Notes under the pieces: model-generated
Told to the model about the DNA's origin: nothing
The model's database searches: none
Seen by the model: the letters and a program-made list of their open reading frames with translations, nothing else
Made by a program: the position numbers and the translations under genes
Origin: Pavlovales sp. CCMP2436
Taxonomy: Eukaryota; Haptophyta; Pavlovophyceae; Pavlovales
Assembly: GCA_026770615.1 (NCBI GenBank)
Contig: MU632019.1
Span: 5,196 to 20,766 of the forward strand
DNA: 15,571 nucleotides
Direction of reading: 5' to 3'
In this document: positions 7,732 through 14,654 of the stretch, piece by piece
How positions within the stretch are numbered: position 1 is the first letter of the stretch
Layout: each line of letters begins with the position of its first letter

Positions 7732-8265
7732 TCAGAGCGCGCGCGCGGCCTTCAACAGCGCCGTTAGCGAGCCGTCCTCAACTAGCGCTTTCAGCCCGGG
7801 CGTGCCGGTGAAGAGCCCGCCGATGCTCTCACCGCCGATGAAGACGTGCGGCAAGCTCGTCTGCCCGTAGAGCTCGGCCAATGACGCGCGCGTCGCCGAG
7901 CCCGCGGGCCCTAACAAGAACCACTCCGCCCCGGGCTCGACGACCTTAAGCTTGGACTCATCGACGCCGGCTGAGCGGAGGACGGCGATCGCCTCTGTGC
8001 AGAAGGGTGAGAGTGGGTACGAGTAGACAACCACAGGTGCCGACTTGACAGTCTCCTGTACCGCCGCCCGCGAGGCCGCGCCGTCATAGCCCCCAGGCTT
8101 GAAAAAGCCGAGGACGCGCGCCTGCGCGGGCGCCTGCAGCCGATAGACGGGCGAGAGGAGCGGCGAGACGACTGCCGACGCCGCACCAAGGATGCCCGAT
8201 GGGGCCTTGGGTGTCGGGGGCAGCCGTGCTGCGCCAGCAGTGAGCAGGAGGAGGGCATGCAGCAT
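7732..8265 (-). CDS. Glutaredoxin-like protein, organelle-targeted, SPFC active site
   Basis: This encodes 177 residues ending in TGA. The N-terminus (MLHALLLLTAGAARL) is a signal peptide-like segment followed by an Ala/Pro/Ser-rich stretch to about residue 50, as expected of bipartite plastid targeting in algae with secondary plastids. The thioredoxin-fold domain runs from VVVYSYPLSPFCTEA (79-92) to the cis-proline loop SLPHVFIGGESIGG (137-150). Glutaredoxins reduce disulfides or glutathione adducts through a CPYC or CGFS site. Here the position of the nucleophilic first cysteine is serine 86 and only C89, in the resolving position, remains. The usual CDD after the GG is replaced by LFTG. 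Classical dithiol and CGFS monothiol chemistry are both doubtful, so glutathione or ligand binding, or a GST-N-like role, is possible. No intron is needed. Confidence 0.8.
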   Translation of the reverse strand: MLHALLLLTAGAARLPPTPKAPSGILGAASAVVSPLLSPVYRLQAPAQARVLGFFKPGGYDGAASRAAVQETVKSAPVVVYSYPLSPFCTEAIAVLRSAGVDESKLKVVEPGAEWFLLGPAGSATRASLAELYGQTSLPHVFIGGESIGGLFTGTPGLKALVEDGSLTALLKAARAL

Positions 8266-8346
8266 CGCGTAGTTCGGACTAACCGGTCGATCGAATGCGC
8301 TGTCGTGCGTGTTGCTCTGCTTCGCGGCGAACGGGCGATGTTCTAG

Positions 8347-8372
8347 CGTCTTCCGATCTCGTCTTCCGATCT
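8347..8372. repeat. 13-bp perfect tandem pair, adapter-like
   Basis: CGTCTTCCGATCT occurs twice head to tail (8347-8359, 8360-8372). Eleven of its bases, TCTTCCGATCT, are identical to the end of the common Illumina adapter. It may be native sequence or a library artefact retained in the assembly. It lies in non-coding DNA about 80 bases upstream of the glutaredoxin start. Confidence 0.8.
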
Positions 8373-8491
8373 CGGTGTATTTTTAAATGTGGCGCGCACC
8401 TGGAAACTTCAGGTCATGCCTCCGCTCAGACAAAGCGGAGCCAAACCCTTCCCAAGACAAGGAACAAGATAGCCTACACACACCAAGCCAT

Positions 8492-8531
8492 GTGCTATGA
8501 TATACCTGCATTTGCAGGTACAGCATAGCAC
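8492..8531. repeat. Near-perfect hairpin, 19-bp stem with 2-nt loop
   Basis: The left arm GTGCTATGATATACCTGCA (8492-8510) pairs with TGCAGGTACAGCATAGCAC (8513-8531) at 17 of 19 positions, with TT between. Cruciform, foldback-element remnant or small structured RNA are all possible; no T run follows, so it is not a classical terminator. Confidence 0.85.
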
Positions 8532-8819
8532 GGTTCAGGCTTTACAAAGTTTGTTTTGCGCGTATGTAACGAGAGACGCAGGCGGAATAAATAATAACGA
8601 AAGATCCTACGAAACTGGGGGCTGGTGAACAGGTTTTTGAGCAGGTTCCAAGCTGTTGGCTTGGTGAGGTGCGGGATGAGGGGCTGCGGGGTGAAGGGCG
8701 AGCGGGGTAGCCTCGAATTAATTTTTGTTTGTTAAAAGTTTAAAAGTTTTTAAAAAAATCGTCGGTTGTCAGTTCCTACGGTTGTCAGTTACTTTCTCAA
8801 AAGCCCTTCATCAACGCGC

Positions 8820-9140
8820 CGCCGCCGACGAGCTGGTCGAGCTGGTCGAGCTGCCCGTCGAGCTGGCTATCGAGCTGCCCGTAGAGCTACCCGTCGTCGA
8901 GCTGCACGTCGAGCCGCGCATCGACGTGCGCATGGCGTCGCTCAAGCCGCTTCGTCAAGCTGGCACGAGCTGCGGCCTGCGCGCCGTCGCTCGAGCTGCT
9001 TCGTCTTCCCGCCGTCGAGCCCTGCATCGAGCTTTGTGTGGGGGCGCTGGCCAAGCTTCCCGTCGAGCTACCCGTCGTCGAGCCGCACGTCGAGCCGCCC
9101 ATCGCTCGAGCTGTGCGCATGGCGTCGCTCGAGCCGCCGC
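8820..9140. repeat. Low-complexity GAGCTGCCCGTC repeat block with internal duplication
   Basis: Short CGTCGAGCTG/GAGCTACCC units repeat irregularly, and a longer piece at about 8885-8954 (GAGCTACCCGTCGTCGAGC start, TGCGCATGGCGTCGCTC near its end) recurs at about 9066-9138. Long open frames exist on both strands (VELPVELAIELPVE-like on plus, SSTGSLAS-like on minus), as expected from a stop-free unit. I do not call a protein. Confidence 0.7.
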
Positions 9141-9913
9141 TTCTTCTGTCCGTAGCGCTTCGTCGAACTGCGAGTGGCGGCGCTGGCGGGGCACGGGGTG
9201 GCGGGTTGCGGGTGAAAGAGTACGTGCAGAAGCTGCGCCCTGCCCGCCCGCCCCTCTTCAGGCCTCGCGGGGCTGTGTGCGATACCCGCGTCCTTCACGG
9301 GTCGAGTTTGATGCTGATGGGGTTTGACTTCGCGAATCCGCGAAGGTGGTTTAAGTTTTTTTTTAATCCGATTTTTTAAAGTCTTAAACTTTGTTTATAG
9401 GAGCGGCGCAGGGCGGCGCCGAAAAATAAAGCTATAATTTTAGAATGACGTGTCCTATAACAGCTCGCCTAGAAACGACGATCTTTTCAGTCCGAAGTCT
9501 CAATCGCCTCCCCGGCGCTCAACTAGACGCCAGAAAGGGAGGTGCGGGGCCAAAACGACTTAACCAAAGGGTGCCCACCTAAAGGGGCCAAAAGCGTAAG
9601 GGAGCCCTCCGAGCTGGGTACCAGAGGAAACAAAGTTTGCATAGGTTCACCAGGATATATGTTGGATACGCCAGTCTACTTCTTCTCTCGACTAGTCCTT
9701 GCAGCGCTAGTCGGTGCCCTTCGAGAGGTCGACGGGCGGCAGGTTCACATTGGACTACAGGATCTTCGACGAACGGAGACGATCAGTGCAAGCGATCAGC
9801 GAACGGACGGCAAAACTGAGCGATCACTGAGTGGCAATCACAATTTAAACTGAGCCAGAGTTGTGGCCAGTAAATGTGTGCGGTGCTGTGTGCTGCGGGC
9901 AGGCATGTAGGTA
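9141..9913. other. Spacer without a supported gene
   Basis: It contains a small perfect hairpin CTTCGCG-AATC-CGCGAAG near 9329-9346, a T-rich run, and an open plus-strand frame (about 9542-9853) that lacks a recognisable domain and has its first ATG at 9660. I would not annotate the latter without transcript support. Confidence 0.4.
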
Positions 9914-9982
9914 GTATAGCTTGAGTATAATGCTCTCATAGCCACTGGTCAGTTGCTATAAGAGCCTATACAAGAGCCATAC
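9914..9982. repeat. Long imperfect palindrome, about 34-bp arms, 2-nt loop
   Basis: The core arms GCTCTCATAGCCACTG (9932-9947) and CAGTTGCTATAAGAGC (9950-9965) pair at 14 of 16 positions around GT. Outside them, GTATAGCTTGAGTATA and TATACAAGAGCCATAC continue the pairing with mismatches, out to 9914 and 9982. The overall shape resembles a small foldback element or a precursor-type RNA hairpin. No promoter or processing signal is evident. Confidence 0.75.
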
Positions 9983-10526
9983 CTCCAACAATATAACTAG
10001 TTTTGTTGTGATTTAAATTTTGCGCAGGGACGCGGCGGCGCGATGCGACGACGAGTAGTATATGGTTCTTGACGTAGGCGACGCGGAGAGTAAGATAGCG
10101 CACGAAACGACCGATGCGCTGACCCTCCCGTGTCATGTCCGCCTCCGGGCTGCAAGTCGGGGGACATTATTCACGTTAAAATAACTATTACATGTAAAAA
10201 AAGATTTAACACCCGCAACTAACTAGTTAGCTACTAATTCTTTGAATGTCCGATGGAAACCCGACCACAATTATTGCTGCTGCGCACGCTCTGGCGGGCC
10301 CTCGCACCGGCGAACCCCACGCCAGAAAGTTCTGTTATAATGGTTTGACTTATGTTATGATATGGGTCGAAATCCGAATTAGTGGCACGATTCCGCACTG
10401 AGAGGGGAAAAGTATAAATACATATATATATATATATATACATTGGCACGCGCGGTGGCGCTCAAGCCAGCGCAGCCGACTAAGGCACGCAGCAGGCAAT
10501 GGGCGACGCAGCGCTCAGACCAGCAC
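9983..10526. other. Spacer with simple repeats
   Basis: No supported gene. It contains the 12-base palindrome CTAACTAGTTAG near 10218, the motif TCGAAATCCGA at 10374 shared with 7366, and a pure AT dinucleotide run at 10422-10440. Downstream of the AT run, GCGCGGTGGCGCTCAAGCC (from about 10450) loosely resembles a pol III A-box head; with the GCTTGAATCCC at 10551 as a B-box-like string this could be a degraded SINE, but the match is weak. Confidence 0.35.
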
Positions 10527-10566
10527 AACATTCAGAACAGTCAGACGCCAGCTTGAATCCCTATCA
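10527..10566. repeat. 40-bp direct repeat, copy 1
   Basis: Forty bases beginning AACATTCAGAACAGTCAGAC and ending TTGAATCCCTATCA are identical to 14065-14104. The flanks diverge at once on the right and retain only GCAC on the left. The copy contains GCTTGAATCCC, two differences from a pol III B box. Confidence 0.95.
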
Positions 10567-10755
10567 TAATATAGAGCTTATCATGGATGCGAAAAATCTG
10601 TGATACGAAAACCACCTGTTGAACCATGCTGAGCCACATGTCTATATAGACTTATGTATTTTCATATTATAAGTTGTATTGAATTATGGCATAGCACGTA
10701 TGTGCGAAACCTCACACCAATCACGGAAGGACGCCTGCGTCCCCCCCCCTCCCCT

Positions 10756-10943
10756 TCAAGAACGATCGTCACGCTTCGCCTTGCGCTTGCGCTTGGCGGC
10801 GGGCTCATTATACTTCGCCCTGCGTGCAACGAGCGCGTCCGGCTTAGCCCGCTTCGCACCGAGCGCATGCTTCGCGTCCGGCTCGTCACGCTTCGCCTTG
10901 CGCTTGCGCTTGGCGGCGGGCTCGTCACGCTTCGTCTTGGCCG
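10756..10943 (-). CDS. Lys/Arg-rich exon with duplicated NLS-like motif
   Basis: A minus-strand frame ending in TGA at 10756 encodes PAAKRKRKAKRD twice, 39 residues apart, joined by alternating Ala/Lys/Asp/Pro sequence (GAKRAKPDALVARRAK). The pattern resembles a basic nuclear or nucleic-acid-binding tail, and PAAKRKRK matches classical nuclear localisation signals. The frame continues upstream without a nearby ATG; an acceptor-like ATACAG at 10944-10949 would make this a last exon beginning at 10943. At DNA level a 40-base unit is identical at 10767-10806 and 10884-10923, so the repeat may be a recent duplication. The opposite strand is also open, with Leu-rich sequence of lower plausibility. 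No upstream exon was identified. Confidence 0.4.
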
Positions 10944-11031
10944 CTGTATTTATTCGCGTATTTTGTGCATGTACATATTCGCAGGCCGTGACCTAAGAAA
11001 ACGACGGATCTGTCAGATCTGACCAAACTTT

Positions 11032-11175
11032 ATGAGTGGTGGAATGACCAACGATCCGTGCAAGAGAAAAACTTCGCACAGTGACCGGGGCCAGGGCGAA
11101 GCGACTGCTAAATCTGTCGCATGTCTCCAGGACCAGCTGGCCCTGATAACTCACTCAGATAAACCCGTAAATTAG
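11032..11175 (+). CDS. Small ORF of unknown function (47 aa)
   Basis: ATG at 11032 (second ATG at 11044) to TAG 11173-11175 encodes a 47-residue peptide with a polar start and a helical LQDQLALITHSDK end. An overlapping frame one base off reads LTKLYEWWNDQRSVQEKNF before a TGA, which also looks protein-like. One reading of both together is a decayed ORF with a frameshift. No domain recognised. Confidence 0.25.
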   Translation: MSGGMTNDPCKRKTSHSDRGQGEATAKSVACLQDQLALITHSDKPVN

Positions 11176-11267
11176 GATAAGGGATATAACTACTCTATGC
11201 GGCCCGTCTGCAGGCCTAAAAGAATAATATACCAACTAAGTTAATTATCAATATCATGCGATCCTAG

Positions 11268-13068
11268 TCAGTGCAGCACCAGCACGGCCACAGCCGCCTT
11301 TCGATCGGTACCCTGTCGGCGGCAGGGAGAGCGGCGGACTGTATTGAGCGCGAGAGCCACGCCGAGCACGAACAAGTTGGCCGGGATGCTCAGCGCGATG
11401 GGCAGTCGCAGCCACAGAAATTGGCACAAAGAATCGCCCGAGATAAACACGGCGGCTGGCACAAGGATCATCAGGGCGTACACCCCGAGCTCTCCTCCAA
11501 ACGTCACGCGCGTGCGTTGCAGCTGGATGCCGAGCGCAATCGACGTGTTGCTCATGAGCAATATGACGCCAAACGAAAATGCGAGAAGAGACGCAGTATA
11601 GGACGCAAGATAGAGCGCCTGCCCGCGCGCACCGCCAAAGACCGCGACGGGCAGAATAGCGCGTGCGGCGATGCCTGTATGATTGTCACAGTGTTTTATC
11701 ACACTGAGACGGCACGCATTTGGTGCACACCGAACAACAAAAACAACAAAGCGAAATGAAATATAATTATTAGATAAGTTAAGAAGTAAGTAAGCACGCA
11801 CCATCGAGACAGAAGAGCCACAGGGTCGAGCTGAAGAGCGCGAGCAGCTTTGGCGGGAGCACCGAGGGCCGCCCCATCAGCTCGTTCACCACCGCCGGCA
11901 TGTGCCAGCGCAATTTCCGTTCGAACCGGACGATGCCGTCGTCGTCAGGAGAGAAGGCGGGGACGCCAGCGCCGGCCGCACCGCTTCCGTTGTACATTTC
12001 GGAAATAATTTCGCGGAGCATTGAGCGGTCCTCCTCGGAGTAGGAACGCGCCTCGGAGAAGGTGAACGATTGCAATTGCCTGTCGAGCTCCCGCCTCTGT
12101 GCCGCGAACTCGCGAAAGAACAGCGACATTGGGATGCAGCTCAAAACGACGGAAGCTGAGTGGATTGCGGTGTACCAAAAGCCGTAGACTTCGACGTCAT
12201 ATGCCAGCATCAACAGCCGGAAGGATAGCGGGCCGAGCGTATAAATCGCAGCCAGCAAGAGGCCAAACTTGGCAAGCGGGAGCGGGACGATCTCGAGTTT
12301 GCGTTGTTGCTGCGCTGTCTGGGCACTGCTCTGCCTCTGAAGAGCACCCGGCTCGTTGTCGCCGAGGCGGAGGAAGTGGAGGTACACAGCAACCTCGAAG
12401 CAACACCAAAGGCGCATGAAGTAGTCTGGCGACCACAGGATCAGTAGCTCCTCGCTGTTGCGCAGGAATCTGCCGATCTGGTCGATGCCGCGCGCCTTTG
12501 CATCGCTGTCGTGCTGGTTGATGCACATTTTGTCCACAAAGCAGTCCGTGCGCGCGATGAGGCCCATGGCCTCGACCAGCGCCATCACCCGGCCCCACCC
12601 GATCAGCACCGACACGAATGCCGCGGTGCCGGCCAGCTGGCAGTAGGCCCCGAACGGCACGCGCACGCCCGGTAGGTCGGCACACGCGAGAGTCGCCATC
12701 GGCGGCAGCACGCCTGCGACGAAGCCAAGTGCGGTGACGAGCGCGACGAGGTGCATCGCAACCAGCGCGGGCACCAGGTTGAACCGGTAGAGTAGCCCGG
12801 CGTACTTGTCGAAGCGCGGGGCGGACCAGCTGTGACTCACGAAGTAGTTGATAAGGGCGACTGGCCGCGAGCGTGCGAACAGCTTTGGCGTCGCCTGCAC
12901 ACCGGGCGAGAAGATGTGCGCGCCGTGCGACAAGATTTCGCCCAGGCCAACGGCGCGCTGGTCGTCCAGCACGTGCTCGTGTCTTATGTCGGATGGCACA
13001 GAACCAGAGATGAAGCCGATGACGTCTCGAACGCGCGTAGGCAGGGAAGGGCCGTTATCCTCCTCCAT
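11268..13068 (-). CDS. TIR-like multipass membrane protein (2 exons)
   Basis: Exon 1 (13068-11802) and exon 2 (11674-11268) join in phase across a 127-base GT-AG intron (11801-11675), giving 557 residues ending in TGA. Three motifs match boxes of TIR/SEFIR-type domains: NYFVSHSWSA (74-83, box 1), FVDKMCINQHD (177-187, box 2 region) and LLILWSPDYFMRLWCCFEV (208-226, the strand and WC-E helix). Between boxes 1 and 2, where soluble TIR domains have about 30 residues, there are about 95 with two hydrophobic helices (97-120 and 137-170). The C-terminal half adds about six more helices, with a charged ~90-residue loop (320-405) before the last group. SHSW/VDKxCIxQ/RLWCxFE proteins are widespread in algal and dinoflagellate genomes and mostly uncharacterised. 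TIR domains are assembly modules or NAD-cleaving enzymes; no catalytic Glu can be assigned here. The ATG at 13068 has G at +4 and no signal peptide. Confidence 0.75.
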
Positions 13069-13206
13069 GCCCGCGTCACGTTGATGCAGACGCTACGTAC
13101 GATCGGAGTTGAATTGGCAGTTACATTTGAATTTCGGGGACGTTAAAAGATCCATTATTAAAAAGAAAAGGATAATGATTTTAAGGCACTACAATAATTA
13201 AGAAGG

Positions 13207-13430
13207 GTACTGATAATTCTAATAAAAAGTAATAAATATCTAATAAAAATCTAATAAAAAACTAATAAAAACTTATAAATACTTATAAATGGTAATAAAT
13301 ACTTATATTTACGGCACTATGGTACGGTGCCCGCACCTTGTCGTATATTTATATGATCTATTACCACTATGGTATGATTAATTTGTGGTTTTTTGATGTT
13401 TTGCGTACTTTTTATTAGAATTATCAGTAC
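13207..13430. repeat. 25-bp perfect inverted repeat around a 174-bp AT-rich spacer
   Basis: Bases 13207-13231 (GTACTGATAATTC through AAAAAGTA) are the exact reverse complement of 13406-13430. The spacer holds several CTAATAAAAA and CTTATAAATA units. A third repeated motif, CACTATGGTACGG or a close variant, occurs near 13315, 13373 and 13435, about 60 bases apart, and is itself partly palindromic (TACC-ACTAT-GGTA). Confidence 0.9.
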
Positions 13431-13484
13431 ATACCATTATGGTACGGGATTTATATAGATTTTATTCAATTTAATAGACCGGCC

Positions 13485-13790
13485 GCACCGTGACGTAGTC
13501 ACTACTGAATACTGTTAAACCTTAACAAATACCGTAATATATTGTTAAATACTAACAAATACGGTAATATACTGTTAAACCTTAACAAATACCGTTATAT
13601 ATTGTTAAATACTGATAAGACATATTTTAACCTTTTTATATACCGCATACTGTCGTTAGTACCTATACAATCGCGCACCGTGACGTAGTCACTACTTAAT
13701 ACTGTTAAACCTTTATACATTCCGTTATTTATTGTTAAATACTTATAAGACATATTTAAACCTTTTGACATACTGCACTATGCCGTTAAG
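13485..13790. repeat. Direct repeats with CACCGTGACGTAGTCACTAC
   Basis: A unit opening GCACCGTGACGTAGTCACTA occurs at 13485 and again at 13675, 190 bases later, followed each time by ACTGTTAAACCTT, TATTGTTAAATACT and ATAAGACATAT. The first copy carries an extra 60-base internal duplication (13511-13570 repeated as 13571-13630). GTGAC-GTA-GTCAC is a palindrome. No ORF of note is present; this could be an origin or regulatory array, or simply satellite-like DNA. Confidence 0.85.
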
Positions 13791-13926
13791 ATCTTGATAG
13801 ACCGCGGGGCTCCACGCCAGTGGTGAGAAGGTACTCGTCTATGCGACGGATGTCGCTTAACTGGTATTTAAAATAGCTTATCGGGATGGGGAGGTTGAAA
13901 ACAGGATGGGGAGGTTTTGGGGAGGT
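13786..13926 (-). pseudogene. Short GC-richer coding-like fragment, unknown
   Basis: A minus frame without ATG is open for 46 codons to TAA at 13786. Its second half, DIRRIDEYLLTTGVEPRGLS, reads like conserved protein and coincides with an isolated GC-rich island (13793-13860) in otherwise AT-rich DNA. The first half overlaps the GGGGAGGTT repeats. It may be the end of a broken gene or an exon. I do not recognise the family. Confidence 0.3.
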
Positions 13927-13946
13927 TCAAAATACAACCTCCCCAT

Positions 13947-14059
13947 GCTTCTTAACGTATTATTTTATTCTTTTTACGTATTATTATACTATTTTATCGA
14001 TAATAATATAATATTATATATTTAATACGTAAAAAGAATAAAATAATACGTTAAGAAGC
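13947..14059. repeat. 113-bp palindrome with perfect 37-bp arms
   Basis: Arms 13947-13983 (GCTTCTTAACGTATTATTTT start) and 14023-14059 are exact reverse complements. The 39-base loop is AT-only apart from a central TTATCGATAA palindrome. The right arm is followed almost directly by copy 2 of the 40-bp direct repeat, and both sides are flanked by GGGGAGGTT copies. Confidence 0.95.
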
Positions 14060-14064
14060 ACCAA

Positions 14065-14104
14065 AACATTCAGAACAGTCAGACGCCAGCTTGAATCCCT
14101 ATCA
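14065..14104. repeat. 40-bp direct repeat, copy 2
   Basis: Identical to 10527-10566, 3,538 bases away on the same strand. The copy sits five bases after the right arm of the palindrome, and its AACATTCAGAACAGTC start and relatively GC-rich body stand out from the AT-rich surroundings, suggesting it derives from host-side repeat DNA or marks an insertion junction. Confidence 0.95.
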
Positions 14105-14260
14105 GTATATAATATATAAAATGGGGAGGTTGGGGAGGTTAATTTCTAAAATTGAAAAAAAATAAAGAAATTTATAAAACCTATTATATTCTTAAACATA
14201 TTTTGAACCTCCACCTTCCCACCTCCCCAATATCGTTTAACTAAGTAGGACAAGTTTCGG

Positions 14261-14536
14261 CTAAATTTTACCCAACGATACGATATAATCGCGAACCCTT
14301 TTCAACTCTTCATATTGACGTGCAAGTTGTTCCAATTCATACATGATTTCACCAATTCGTGCATCCCTATCGAAATTATTGCTATAATACCGAATACCGA
14401 TAGGATTATGTCCATGAGACATATATATGTACATAAGATTTTTATCTTCATGTATATTAGGAAATGATTGATGTAGTCAACCTGCTTTCGTTGTTCCTCG
14501 TCCCGACAATTTTACATATGTTAAGATGTTGCTATA
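14261..14536 (-). pseudogene. Small coiled-coil protein gene with in-frame TGA
   Basis: From ATG 14422 a 53-residue protein ends in TAG at 14261. It has a short HGHNPIGIRYYSNN head and a heptad-like helix (IMYELEQLARQYEELKRVRD). The same frame continues upstream through coherent protein-like codons to a single TGA at 14477-14479, and beyond it another 19 codons to a TAG at 14537. So either the 53-residue protein is the intact gene or it is the end of a longer gene broken by TGA. The family is unknown. Host genes nearby end in TGA, so reassignment of TGA is unlikely unless this block follows a different code. Confidence 0.45.
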
Positions 14537-14649
14537 CTAATGTTAACGAAAATGTTGACACTTCTAACGAAGCTATTATAGAAAAATTTTAAGAATTAGC
14601 TTGTATAATTATACAAAGAGCTTATCGAGAATATAAAAAAAAATCATAA
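14464..14649 (+). pseudogene. Small ORF with IQ motif, split by in-frame TAA
   Basis: ATG 14464 opens a 42-codon frame ending in TAA at 14590. The same frame resumes at once for 18 codons to TAA at 14647 and ends in IIIQRAYREYKKKS, which fits the IQ calmodulin-binding consensus IQxxxRxxxxK. Such IQ helices are common in small proteins of large DNA viruses and in eukaryotic calmodulin targets. The 5' half overlaps the antisense pseudogene at 14261-14536, so only the 3' half (from about 14520) is likely genuine. One nonsense change would separate the motif from its N-terminus. Confidence 0.35.
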
Positions 14650-14654
14650 AAATA

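Larger units (their letters stand above)
8266..8819. other. Upstream region of the glutaredoxin gene and spacer
   Basis: No gene is supported. It holds the glutaredoxin 5' region, the 13-bp tandem pair at 8347 and the hairpin at 8492, each listed separately, and an AT-rich transition at 8716-8765 with TTTAAAAGTTT repeats. Confidence 0.5.
13888..14228. repeat. GGGGAGGTT motif cluster
   Basis: Direct copies lie at 13888, 13908, 13919, 14123 and 14132; a perfect inverted copy is at 13936-13944; degenerate inverted copies (AACCTCCAC, CACCTCCCC) end near 14228. They flank the 113-base palindrome on both sides. G-rich iterons next to a palindrome resemble replication-origin or end-resolution structures, but no replication protein is visible here. 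Confidence 0.8.

Noticed and set aside
8725..9327. 200-residue plus-strand ORF with VELPVE repeats
   Set aside because: It is open on both strands across a GC-rich simple repeat; the encoded sequence is low complexity and changes character with each repeat variant.
10450..10566. Possible tRNA gene or tRNA-derived SINE
   Set aside because: Only a B-box-like GCTTGAATCCC and a weak A-box-like string are present; I cannot fold an acceptor stem, and the spacing is too long for a tRNA. Kept only as a remark.
13485..13790. CRISPR-like array
   Set aside because: There are only two main repeat units, the spacers are themselves related, and the context is eukaryotic or viral with no cas genes.
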